Shown one piece after another: positions 53,592-64,000 of a DNA stretch of 64,000 nucleotides. The stretch's first letter is position 1, and each line of letters opens with the position of its first letter. The DNA is from Cocos nucifera (Eukaryota; Streptophyta; Magnoliopsida; Arecales; Arecaceae), in the NCBI GenBank assembly GCA_006176705.1, contig QRFJ01000481.1, forward strand, positions 558,001 through 622,000, given 5' to 3'. Position numbers and translations under genes: made by a program. The notes under the pieces were generated by a model that saw only the letters and a program-made list of their open reading frames with translations, was not told where the DNA came from and ran no database searches.

Positions 53592-54498
53592 TGTTGGGAT
53601 ATCAGTACACTCTGATATCATTTATTAAGGATCTAGTACCAGAATATTATGGTAGGAAGAAAGAAGAACACAAAATAAGAATGCAAAAGTACGTGGATCA
53701 GCCCAAAGGCTCGCCTCCACGGGGCATGCAAAATTTCACTATGAAAAAGGAAGAGATACAAGAGGAGATTATCCACTCTCAACTCACGTATACAATCCTC
53801 TCAACAAGAAGTTATCCTTAACAAACTCTTTCTTGAAGATCTTCTGAAATGACCGCAAACTGCTGCCAAGTTATCTGCTCAAAGCCTCTACCCCTACTGT
53901 CCGCTAGCACCCTTCTTCTGCTCTCTATCATCTCAGGTTTCGAAACCACTGTCAAGCCACACCCTTCGGTCTACTCTCCAAGTCCTTTTAAAGGCCTCTG
54001 TCCAATCCTAAATCGGAGATTGCAATCCCAATCAAAGTCGAAAAAAAACCCAACCATCGGATCGCAATCGCGACCCTCCATGGCCGCTAGATCACGCAAA
54101 AATGCCTGAAATTCCTTAAGGGTCCACCGTGGACCTCGTGGGTGCTCGTCCATAGTGGACCGCACCCAATCGCGGGCGTGCACCCTATCGCGAGGTTGCT
54201 TGGGCCCAGGCAACACTCGCACGCGCAACCGCACTCGCCTGGTGCGGCCCGACTGTGTGCAGCCCAACACCCACCTGGCGCAGCCCAGCGCTTGCTGGCC
54301 CAACTGATCAAGCCTAGCCCGCACAACTACCGATTGTGGGCCCCACTCGACAGCCCATCCGATGCTCCGCATGCTTCTTCATACGTATTTCATCATTAGA
54401 ACTCCAATTGAAGTGTTTTGGGCTCGTTCGACTCCGTTCATCGTCCTGGACCTCGCTATGAACTTAATGTAGAAGAATTCAAAACGTTTTTCTCAACA
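53592..54498 (-). repeat. Element E, 5' LTR
   Basis: 907 bp, TGTTGGGATATCAG...TCTCAACA, followed by CAAAC. Confidence 0.9.
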
Positions 54499-54503
54499 CA
54501 AAC

Positions 54504-55991
54504 TCCATTTAAAAATTTCAACTATAATCCTCTAATTGTAGTATGATTATTTTAGCTAGACTCACAATCAAATCTAATTGATATTTTAAGATTACCAAAC
54601 AAAATCTTACACAATACTATATTATTATCATTATTATTAATAGTCATATTTTAATAATATAATATTATTATATTTCTATAATAGTTTGCTGTTATATTGC
54701 ATATTGTACTATTCTAACATTATACTATTCAAAATAAATAATTTCTAAATTAAAAATAATTTATAATAATAGTTTTAAAAGTTGAAAAATTAAAAATACT
54801 ATGCAATATCTCTTATTATCTTTTTCTTATAATAAAAATACTTTCTTGATTTAGTAACCAAATAAATATCAAAATTCCACAACATGCAAAAAAAAAATTA
54901 GTATTAAAAATCATATTTACAAAAGCTCTACTGATAAAAACTCTACTAGGGTCCAACTCAATTATAAGATGTCCAACTCTAATGAAAGCATGCCTAGAGG
55001 CTGGCAAGCAAGCCCCGCCGAAATAGAAAACTTATCATCTGCCGCGATTTCAGGCATTGATTCCAAGCTAGCTTTGGAAACTGCTCTGAGATGCAGCTTC
55101 GAACAATATAATCGGCACCACATTTCCAGCACCAATCATACGCACATCAAACTGTGACGTACAAATCCACCATCTCCCCTAGCCTAATCCATGCACTTAA
55201 GCTTCTCATAGTACTGAATAAAAATTAAACGAAATGCTGATTTTGGTTCCCAGAAAAGGGGTGCTGCGTTATTCTGTAGATCAAAGTAATCTAATCTTTT
55301 GAACTGGTGCCTCTTGCTTGCTAATAACAATATACCAAATAAGAGTTGCACTGAAGAGGTGTTCGACCGATTTGTTCGAGCATGATCACTTTGACCATAG
55401 GTCTAGCCGGCCGCATTTTGTTTTAATTTGGTTTTGAAAATGATGGGTAGAAATACCACCCGTCCCAATAGAACTCGGATCATCTCCCCAGCTGAGAGGC
55501 GGGCCAAAGAACCGTTAGCTGGTCTAACCATTCAACAATCAAGTCAAACACCAGAAAAACACAAGTTAGCACCTAGTCATCCAGGTGGTTCAATTGCATG
55601 TGGAGAAATAAACCCCACGTACAATAATAACATGATCATAGGACTGAATGCTGAAAAAAATTTTCCCAGTTATGTTCAAGAGCAACCAAGCGGCAGAAGA
55701 ATGACGGTTTCTACCACAACCATCAGAAAAAATCCATGAATTGATTAACGGAGCACAGCTTGCAGCTTATTCCACAAATTATAAATTTTGATGCAATTTT
55801 CATCACCTGTTTGAGAAGGTGGGGAAGCATAATGTCACCACCCAGCCACTGCCTTGGTAATGCACAGTAGTCAGAGTGAAAATGTACAGAACTACACCGT
55901 TCGGGACTAACGCAACAAACGTTTGGGATGTAGTACATCATTGTACAAATATGATCTGCAGTCAACCACAGGCCTGCTTGGGGACTTTATG
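54504..55991. other. Spacer and likely 3' untranslated region of the arginine methyltransferase gene
   Basis: 54504-54900 is AT-rich with no coding sign. From about 55200 the base composition becomes gene-like. A 103-codon plus-strand frame (55428-55739) has no recognised domain. The 3' UTR of the minus-strand gene probably lies here, but I could not fix its poly(A) site. Confidence 0.45.
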
Positions 55992-56075
55992 CTATTGATC
56001 TAAAACTTCCGAATCCTGTGACGACTGTATGGTCATGCCGGGGCCAGTCCCACCTTGAATTTGGGGTGAGACTTC
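55992..56075 (-). CDS. PRMT4: PRMT4-like last exon
   Basis: 84 bp after a TTGTTACAG acceptor: E-V-S-P-Q-I-Q-G-G-T-G-P-G...E-V-L-D-Q, stop TAG. The short acidic end closes the protein. Confidence 0.88.
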   Translation of the reverse strand, partial: EVSPQIQGGTGPGMTIQSSQDSEVLDQ

Positions 56076-59000
56076 CTGTAACAACATAAAAAAATTAAAT
56101 TAATTATTAAAAAAAAAAAAGAAGAAGACATGGCAAATTGAACATATTTGGCACTCATGATTCACCAAAATGCGTCAATAATTTTCAGTATGCAGTAGAC
56201 CAAACGAGGTTATGTAGAGCTATGACCAGTCAACTTTGGGCCAGCATAGGCCCAAAGTTGGTTTTCATAACCATCCAAGATCAACCAAACAATAGCTTTC
56301 CTTGAATATTGCCCCAAAATCATGCAACCCGCCATTAGCAATATCTGGTGGTCCAGGAATTTGCTCATGAAGGTATCCCAGATCAAGGATCCAGAGAATT
56401 CTTACAATCAAGAGGAAAAAATGATCATCCTAATGTCTTTTTCTTTCAAACTCCAAAATATTAATATCAAGTCTATCTATTATAGTTCAATCTACAATAT
56501 CAAGTCAAATTATTTAAGCGGCATTCAATAAAACTATAGCTCACTCTCCCCCACCCTCCCAGTAAGACATTACGAAAACTTACTTGTGGCTGTATAGGCT
56601 GTTGTTGTGCCTGCTGATCTTGTGGCAGCACATAAGGTTGCGGCTGGGACAACCGATAGTATGGTTCTTTTAGTTCAAGCTTGCATGAAGATGTCTGCAA
56701 TATCCCTCCTTGATTGGCACCAGCTCCCCACATTTTAGCTTTTCAAAATATTTCACATAACACATCAGAATTCCCCGTAAACACCAACCAGCACTAAAAC
56801 ATACAACCAATCATGCACGTCATGTAATTCAACCAACCTGACATGGTCAGGTAAATGGTATAGCTCTGAGCACTGTGAGCAACAAGGTGAAGCCGTCCTG
56901 TAATTTCTTGACCAGCCATGACATAAAGTGGCTGGGCGAGGACACATCGCAGCTGGTACCAGTGAGTTGTAGGGGCACCAGGAGCAGTAGTAAGCCATCT
57001 TTGAACAGAACTGCAGGATGAGATCACAGCATTTGCATAGATTCAAGAGGGAATAATAAGTAAACTATAATGTATCACAATAACAGGAAATTCAACTTAT
57101 ATTCAGCTAAAACAGAATTCATGAATTTATGTTCTACCATGATCATGGCAACAAAAGTTGTTGAAAGATGTCCACTTTCCTACAAGTGAAATAGAAGAAC
57201 TAACGGCTGCCTTGGACCATGAAGACTAGATAAACTAAAGTTTTTGATAGAAAGTTAGAAACGCACTAAATGTAAATGATACCATATATTCAAGTATAAT
57301 ACACTAGATGTGGCAAAACCTGCAAAACTATGGAAGGTAAATTTCAAGCAAGCATGCTAAAAAGCCTGAGACTAGCTTCCTCATTCAAGAAGGATATTGC
57401 CATATAATAGAAATGATGTCAGCAGGGTCAAAACAAAAGGAAATGACCTAAAGAAAAATATGCTTATGATTCAAAAGATGAAAATGTTTCCATTGACAGG
57501 TATTTTCTTTGGTAAAATGACACAAAAAGGCAAATATTTAACTCAAAGGAGTTGGGCTTATATATTTTGTTTAGTTCAAAAGAGCTAAGCTTTGAAGAAA
57601 ATGGTTTCATTTAACAAATCAATGTTAAATTCAATGTTTGCAAAAATGAATAGGACAATAGAAATGTGTTGGTATATTTCAAGACTCAAGTTCTGCATGC
57701 AAATAAAAGTGCAGCGTGCCTGGGTTCTAACAATTGAACCCATCAAATCTTGAGATTAAATGGCCAAGAACTCCATTAAATGTCCCCACAACATTAGTAA
57801 ACTGCATAGTCCATCACATAAAAAAGACCACTGAATATGTAGCACAAACTAAGAAAGCCAAAATACATTTCTCAACCATTTCCAACTGGTAATAGACAAA
57901 ACATGAGCTTAGAGCACAAAAGATAACAAGCACATCTCATGTCAAAAACAAAGATGTTACCCGTATCCCCACACTGACCAGCATGAGAAAGAAATGAATG
58001 GGGGCTCTCAGCCCATGATACCCCACTGGACATCATATTTTTCATGGAAGCTGTTGTTATTCTACTTATCTCTCTTTTTCACATTCGCTTGTGTCAAAGT
58101 TTTGATAGGTTTGACTTGAACATTATAAAACATATTTTAATCATACAATTGACAATAATGCTCAGTAGCTGATTTGTACTAATTCTTGCATACATGCCAG
58201 TATTAAATTTTTAAAAATAAAATACAAATATATGAAGGATATAAGTTGATTTGATTGGGTTTGCCTGTTTCAATGTATTTTGCTGGACACATTCCAATGG
58301 TACCCTAATCAAGCAGTTTTAAACACGATTAATAGTACTTGTAATCAAACCAATGCCAATCAGAAGATTCAGAATTAAATGAGCCTTTGGCCATTTGGCC
58401 ACAATAATTGGCCCAGTTCACAAAGACAGCTAGAAGCATTGCCTAGCTATGACCATGCTAACAGACACCTGATTCCAACACTGTCAAAGGATTTCAAGGG
58501 TTTCTTCAGCTTAAACTATATTATTTTAGGTGTCTTTGAGGCACTACATCAAAGGTCCAATACACCAGCTAGACAAAATCCCTGCCTTCGAAAATTTAGT
58601 ACCATTTATTTTGAGTAAATAAGAAGTTTCAAGCAGCATTCATGACAAATAATGCTTTATAAAATCAGGGAGGTTAAAAGGAAGAAAAACAAAGACATGC
58701 TCAACTAAGTATATTTTAGAGTGTGCTACAACGGTCATCTCATAGTTTAAAGAAAAGGTGGAGCAACAGTTAATGAGGTAGAAACAGGTTATCTGCATGG
58801 ATAGCTTGAAACATAAATACTTACCTTCCATTGAACAAAACATCAAACCAGCAAGCCAGTCCATGCACCCTAGTGCCAACAGATGCTATAAAATTCAGCG
58901 GAATATCAATCTCATATAGCTCTTCTTCCTGTGTGATTTAGGAATTATGGACAAAAAGCATGCTAATTAAGCCCCAAAACTAATTAGTTAATGAGAAGAA

Positions 59001-62000
59001 CCAAGAAATTTGTAGAACATACAGAAAATACATTTATTATAGATGTGCATGCATGCTCTTATCTACAGCTATGGTTATTTATATAATCGAAATGAATGAC
59101 AGAAATGTTAAATAACGGCAAGGAATTTCTCCAAGAATACACAATAATATTAATTGGCAGGACTGATCAAGAAAAAAAATGGCTACTTTGATAAAACATA
59201 AAGATTAACAAAATATTAAGATAAAGATAAGGGAAGTTTACAAAAAATAAAAATATAAAAAGGATAATGTTCCAAGCAAATTACAAGGCAAGCAGGTTCA
59301 CACTTAACTTTACCTTGATGCAAGTAAAATCTAGCGTATGGAATATAGGCGGAGATACCAATAACCTTGGATCAAAAGCATCCACCACAGGCTGCATAAA
59401 AAACAAAAAGGTTACCGTAATTATGCAAGTTGCATTCTCATCAACAACAAATTTAAGAAGACATAAGCATATAATTTATGTATATCAAGATCAATATATG
59501 CAGACTGGAGAGCGCTTTAGATTCATTTGCACTCCTACCATGTATAGCAAGTTATGAAAAACCATATTAACGGGCACTGACAGGAAGCCCTTTAAAACAG
59601 ATGAGGTGGAAAGTTAATGATGGGCACGTTGATTCTGAATAATCATAAGTTATCACAAAACAAACTACATCCAAAAAGTAAAATATTTCAATACATTGTG
59701 ACAGATTAAAATACCAAGAACATGCCTGTCTTCATTCCTCTTGAGTCAATCGGAGCTACATCTTACATACGGATGATGCTCTGATTTTACTCTTCATTTG
59801 TTAACGGTTAAACAACTTGAAACTGATAGCTTCTTGGCTAGCAGAGTTGCTTGCTTTATCAAACTACTAAAAATTTAGCTGAGTTGAAAAGGTAACATTA
59901 AAAAAATGAAATGTCAATTTGGACTATTAGCTGACATTATTATTTAATTGTTGGTTACAAAGTAATATTTTGATAAGAAGCTATACACAGCCAAGTATGG
60001 GTTAAACATAGAAGTTTTTCACTAAACTTCTTGAAATGCTGATTGATTACTAATAGTACAACTCCATAATCAAAACAAAACAAATGCTTCATAATTAGAA
60101 TGCCATGTTTAACCTAGCACCATATGGATGTAGCCTCTTTTCCTCTATACTCTCTTTTCTTCACAATGTTTTCTAACATATGTGAAGTTTCTGATTTTTT
60201 CCTTCTATTTCAAATTGGGCTGGACAATATGCAGAAAAATGATGTAGCCAAATCCCATATGCTATAAATCTCATTGAATAAATTAAATTTGCAACAGGCA
60301 CAAAACTAAATAGGGGGACACTAGAAAAATATTCTACAACGGTGTGAAACAAATAGCATGGTCTATCTCAGATTCATTTGTTTAGGGAACAAAACCCAAA
60401 TGATCTTGTTGCACATCCATGATCAAGAAAATGGCCACAAGGCCAGTTGAAGATGTGAGTTAGGACTCACAATGATAATTGGACACTTGACAGTTGGCAT
60501 GGATCTCAAAAGTCCAATTATTGCCAAGCGTAGATCCTCGAGTGGTGCTCATATGGGATTTCAACTGTCACTAAATGATCACTACACAATGGTAAAGCAA
60601 ATAGTAGATAATTGCTCTCTGAATCTCCAGAAATCCTTAGAAGAAATTTAGGAACAAAGCTTCACAATCAAAGGCACATGATATTATAATGTACATATAC
60701 TGATAAGGGCAACAGTCCAATATCTATCTATCTAGCTATATATATATATATGGACAAGGTACTCACCACAATGCCAAGCTTATGACAATGCAATGAAAAA
60801 ATAAATGCAGAAAATACAAATATGTGTAAGAGAGAAACCTCTCACTAGTTGCTCGTTTGACCAGATTATCATCATCTGCACAGATTGAACTTCTTGATAC
60901 ATTTATCAAACATCCCAACACTACCATTTAGTCCACCCTCTAAAGACTCGAGCTGAGACATAACCACATGGCAGAATTCACGTTGTTGCACGTAGGGGTA
61001 TAAATGAGCTGAACACAAGCAAATTGGACCTTGTTCAAGGTCCATTCAAATTATAAAGTCAGCGCAAGCTTGAGTCAGGCTAAGAAAACCCAGCATGAGC
61101 TTGGCTTGTATACAAGCAAGCTCAAGCTTGGCTTGATTAAGATCAGAAAAAAGAATTATCATACTTTTCTTCCCAAATCATTGCCTCCACTTTTTACCAC
61201 TCCCTGTTCAGGGACCACTCCGCCTTCTGCTCTCCCTATCCCACTGGCATGGCAACATCCCACCATCAACCCCACCAAGTGAGTTTGAATCCAGAGAAAT
61301 TGAAGAGGTCACTCTTTGCCATCCTCATCCTTGGCCTCGCTCTCATTGTCCTCATCCTCGGTCTCGCCCTCTCTAGCCTCCTTTTCCTCCTCCTCCCTTC
61401 CTGCAAACATGGCAACATCGGACTACCAAAACCACCATCAAACCAAAGGCAATGTGTTGCTGATGAGATTGAAACTGGAGATGTTTTTGAACAAGAGGTA
61501 GAGGAAGGGGAGCGGGAGCCTGTGAGGTTGGTAGCGATGGTGGCTGGTGGGTGGACACTGTGAAGGACAAGCATTGGTAGTGATGGGAGCAAGAGTGAGT
61601 GAGATGCCATGGTGATTAATAATGGAGAAAGCCAGAAAGGGAAAAGGTGATGGCAAGGTGGGAGAGAGAGTTTTAGGGCTTCCCTCATCACCCGTCATTT
61701 ATTAGCTGTTGAATTTTAATCCAACAGCTGAACAATTTAGTTAGTAAGCTATTGCATTAAAATTCAGCAGCTAGTATTTATTATTTATAAAATTAATAAA
61801 TATAATATACATTTATTAAATATTAATGTACAAAAATATTATATAGTATATACTTATTTATCACCTTCATGCTAGCTTGTTGGCCAAAACTGAGCGAACT
61901 GACCCAGCTTGAGTTCTGTGCATTTGCTAAACATGCGGCCAAGCTCAAGCTGAAGATCAAGCTGAACATGAGTAGGCTAGCAAGAAGCTCACTCATTTGC

Positions 62001-64000
62001 CAAGTCCTCAACACCAAGCTATCATTTCTCCAATATCTTATCATGCATGCAAGAAACCAACACAGTCTACATATGTATTGGCCTCTTATGTCGTACAAAG
62101 ACTTAAGCAACTCCTCCATTATCATGAGTTGGTTATTCATCTTCATTAACATTGTAATTCTCAGAGACTAATTACCTTCTTAGGTTTCTTAGACTGGTTC
62201 TTGGCTCTCCAGCCAACTTTAGCAGTCATCTTCATATATTTGATGGTCCTTGACCGCTACATCACAGTTACCACATGCTAATTTAGAAAAGATTGGCTTG
62301 TTTCACCAACCTGGGGAAGATTTGATATTCATTACGGAAGAGTTAGCACCGGCATTATTTGGGTTATTCCAAATTGTAATTTTTTTCTTTGAAAAAGGCC
62401 TATTCTAGCATACTTGTTACCATTATCAAGTACCAGCAACTTGTGATTATCCTGTGAGCATCCATTTCTAATCAACAATATTAAGAGATCTTAAGAAACA
62501 TTACCCTACCAAACCGATTACTGATTCTGTTGTTATTCGAGTACCATGTGAAAAATTGGCACATTTTCTCTCTGTGTACTTAAAATGCTCTATCATCATA
62601 ATGGTGACAAATAACAAGCTCCACTAAAAACCTAGTGCACTAAACTTGAACAATTATAATGCATTCTGCATTTTGCATCAATCAGAATTTATATGCTACT
62701 GATTTACTTACTATAAGACTAGCAGTCATCTATAACCACTTTTACTTTGAATTAATAACTATATTTCAATAAAAAGTTTCTCACACCCTACTAAGTTGGC
62801 TCTATATCTAGCATAGTTTCCTGGTGTTTGGCATCACTTCACAGTGGGTTCTCACCTTCACATTAACTCTCTAAAAATGGTAGCTAAATTTCTTATCAAT
62901 GCAACATTCGGCAAAGGAGGGCACAGCAGCAACACCTAAAGATACAAAGACCAACCTATACAGTTTGCGACTTGAATTCATACAATCATGAAGGCCTGAA
63001 AATTTCTCTAGTATATACAAGGTTTAAGTGAAGAGAAAACAGCAAGATTTGGATCATTTCACACAAGAGACGAGAACCACCACTAGAAATTATAAGCCAA
63101 AGGGTTATACAAATGCAACATCCCTGACCTGGAAGTTGGGACTGGGCCATAGCAGAATGGTAATCTCACACTGATGATGCTCAGTAATACCTACACAATT
63201 TTTCGTGAGACCATTTCCTCCCTTCATGTATACCTGTGCTTTTATGCTACATAGTTTGATGATATCTTTGTCGAGTTCCAAATCTTCCTTAGCTGATTCA
63301 CCACAACTTAGAAGTTTCTTATTGAGACATACTAATTCTTCAGGTCAAATAACTGCCTATGCAGACATCAATAGGGAATATTCCCAGCCGATGATAAATG
63401 GCAAATCAAAGATTCACAAAATTGTAAAATTAAAAAAATAAAAAAATGTAATCAGTAATATGGTGCACCCTACTCACTTTCAAGCTATGATTCTGAGAAC
63501 TGTTGATTTTCTGATGCAGTACAATATATGACCAACCAAAATTGCACAAAAAATTTACTGGACCAAGGATTTATATTACCAGTGAGAGAATAATGCAATG
63601 TTTTAATAAAAGCAAGAAGGTATGACAAATTTGTCATATTATGCAATAGTGGAGAACATATGTAAATGCATGGGTTGACTCCTGCAAACAACTCCAATAT
63701 CAACATCCTGTAAACATCTTTTTGTACAAAACACCCCATAAACACTTGCAGACCAGAAATTATTATAAAAATTGACATTGTAATATCACTATCAAATTAT
63801 TAATCAGAAGTCACATCACCAAGTTCCAACAGATTAGAAATGTTATTTCCATGACAAACGAGAACTTAAAGATGCATGCAAATTGATTCTTACAGATAAT
63901 ATCACGAAATTGCAAGACAAACCTGAGAGAAATATCCCTGAAAAGCAGATCCATGGAGAGGAGTAAGATCCACACCAAAATAGTTCTGCTGCTGCCAAAA
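55992..64000 (-). CDS. PRMT4: CARM1/PRMT4-like protein arginine methyltransferase, C-terminal part (six exons, continues past the right edge)
   Basis: Coding exons in order: 64000-63923, 59391-59314, 58928-58825, 57010-56838, 56738-56584, 56075-55992; 672 bp, 223 residues plus stop, and every junction keeps phase with GT-AG. The family transfers methyl groups from S-adenosylmethionine to arginines of histone H3 and other proteins in the nucleus, giving asymmetric dimethylarginine. Visible here are the dimerisation/beta-barrel half, with F-W-Q-Q-Q-N-Y, F-D-P-R-L-L-V, H-G-L-A-C-W-F-D-V-L-F, the T-H-W loop, and R-L-S-Q-P-Q-P-Y, and a glutamine-rich tail. The S-adenosylmethionine site would lie beyond 64000. 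Plant members are about 530 residues, so about 300 are off the window. No stop or frameshift: this looks like a functional host gene. Confidence 0.93.
56584..56738 (-). CDS. PRMT4: PRMT4-like exon
   Basis: 155 bp, K-M-W-G-A-G-A-N-Q-G-G-I-L-Q-T-S, then K-E-P-Y-Y-R-L-S-Q-P-Q-P-Y and a Q-rich stretch. Donor GTAAGT. Confidence 0.95.
56838..57010 (-). CDS. PRMT4: PRMT4-like exon with the THW loop
   Basis: 173 bp. Contains S-V-Q-R-W-L-T-T-A-P-G-A-P-T-T-H-W-Y-Q. T-H-W is the conserved loop that helps place the substrate arginine in this enzyme class. Then V-M-A-G-Q-E-I-T-G-R-L. Confidence 0.95.
57011..58824 (-). other. PRMT4-like intron (1814 bp)
   Basis: AT-rich, no coding or transposon structure recognised. 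Ends fit GT-AG. Confidence 0.7.
58825..58928 (-). CDS. PRMT4: PRMT4-like exon
   Basis: 104 bp, E-E-E-L-Y-E-I-D-I-P-L...W-F-D-V-L-F-N-G. Donor GTAAGT, acceptor CACACAG. It ends two bases into a serine codon completed by the next exon. Confidence 0.93.
59314..59391 (-). CDS. PRMT4: PRMT4-like exon
   Basis: 26 codons, P-V-V-D-A-F-D-P-R...D-F-T-C-I-K. Acceptor TTTATGCAG, donor GTAAAG. The intron to the right is 4531 bp. Confidence 0.93.
60717..60751. repeat. (ATCT)n(AT)n microsatellite
   Basis: Short tandem ATCT followed by alternating AT inside the PRMT4-like intron. Confidence 0.85.
60990..62010. mobile_element. Possible small hAT-type non-autonomous element in the 4.5-kb intron
   Basis: Left end AGGGGTATAAATGAGCTGAAC resembles the common hAT-end word GGGGTGTAAATGAGC. 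At the right, AAGCTCACTCATTTG is an imperfect inverse. Both ends carry further AAGCTCAAGCTTGGCTTG-like inverted words, and the interior (61150-61700) is GC-rich, unlike the intron. No clean 8-bp TSD, so the limits are uncertain. The frames inside (61266-61691 minus, 61249-61563 plus) are low-complexity. Confidence 0.4.
63923..64000 (-). CDS. PRMT4: PRMT4-like exon (partial, window edge)
   Basis: 26 codons, F-W-Q-Q-Q-N-Y-F-G-V-D-L-T-P-L...G-Y-F-S-Q. Donor GTTTGT. Its start is cut by the window edge. Confidence 0.9.

Larger units (their letters stand above)
51121..54498 (-). mobile_element. Element E: gag/protease-only copia-like LTR retrotransposon
   Basis: LTRs 51121-52043 and 53592-54498. 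CAAAC is duplicated at 51116-51120 and 54499-54503. The interior is only 1548 bp, with gag and a protease-like segment and no integrase, reverse transcriptase or RNase H. Same family as fragment D. Confidence 0.9.

Noticed and set aside
55428..55739. 103-codon plus-strand frame downstream of the methyltransferase gene
   Set aside because: No recognised motif, and it overlaps the probable 3' UTR of a well-supported minus-strand gene.
61266..61691. 141-codon minus-strand frame in the long intron
   Set aside because: Proline/serine/leucine-rich low complexity, with open frames on both strands, typical of a GC-rich transposon interior.

Overview
This is a piece of a flowering-plant nuclear chromosome, made mostly of nested LTR retrotransposons, with part of one ordinary multi-exon host gene at the right end. 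The evidence is intact LTR pairs with target-site duplications (TSDs), Ty1/copia and Ty3/gypsy polyproteins full of stops, an intron-rich gene with plant-type GT-AG splice sites, and a plant CARM1/PRMT4-type protein. A monocot such as a palm is possible, but that is only an impression. No tRNA, rRNA, CRISPR array or bacterial operon was recognised. All protein names rest on motif recognition by eye.

Layout. 1-1089: anonymous sequence, an (AT)n tract and an old LTR remnant. 1090-15496: element B, a gag-only copia-like element on the minus strand, split by element A (1805-5226, plus, TSD CCTAC), a second gag-only element of a related family, and by element C (6098-13693, plus, TSD AAATT), a chromodomain-bearing Ty3/gypsy element. 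15497-16650: fragment D of another gag/protease copia family. 16899-49483: the scattered pieces of a Ptta/En-Spm (Transposase_24-like) gene, split by element F (17382-27177, plus, TSD GTACT), a Tat-lineage-like Ty3/gypsy element, and by element G (28357-49055, plus, TSD TGTGT), a full-length but decayed copia. G in turn carries element H (29245-43096, minus), a larger Tat-like element with an antisense gene. 49920-50890: copia integrase fragment J. 51121-54498: element E (minus, TSD CAAAC), same family as D. 55992-64000: six 3' exons of a CARM1/PRMT4-like arginine methyltransferase on the minus strand, continuing past the right edge.

How the parts relate. The outer hosts are oldest: B was hit by A and C, and the transposase gene was hit by F and G, with H inside G. 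None of the autonomous elements shows an intact polyprotein. Elements A, B and E encode gag (E also a decayed protease) but no integrase or reverse transcriptase, so they would depend on proteins supplied by other copia elements.

The most notable structures are in the spacers between pol and the 3' LTR of the two Tat-like elements. H holds about seven 217-bp tandem units, each with three hairpin modules of constant 17-nt loop and covarying arms. F holds five 115-bp units built on the same hairpin and a second array of a different hairpin. H also carries, antisense to its pol, a gene with a putative gypsy-type transposon domain (Transposase_28-like), a plausible intron and long coiled coils, followed by a second coiled-coil frame.
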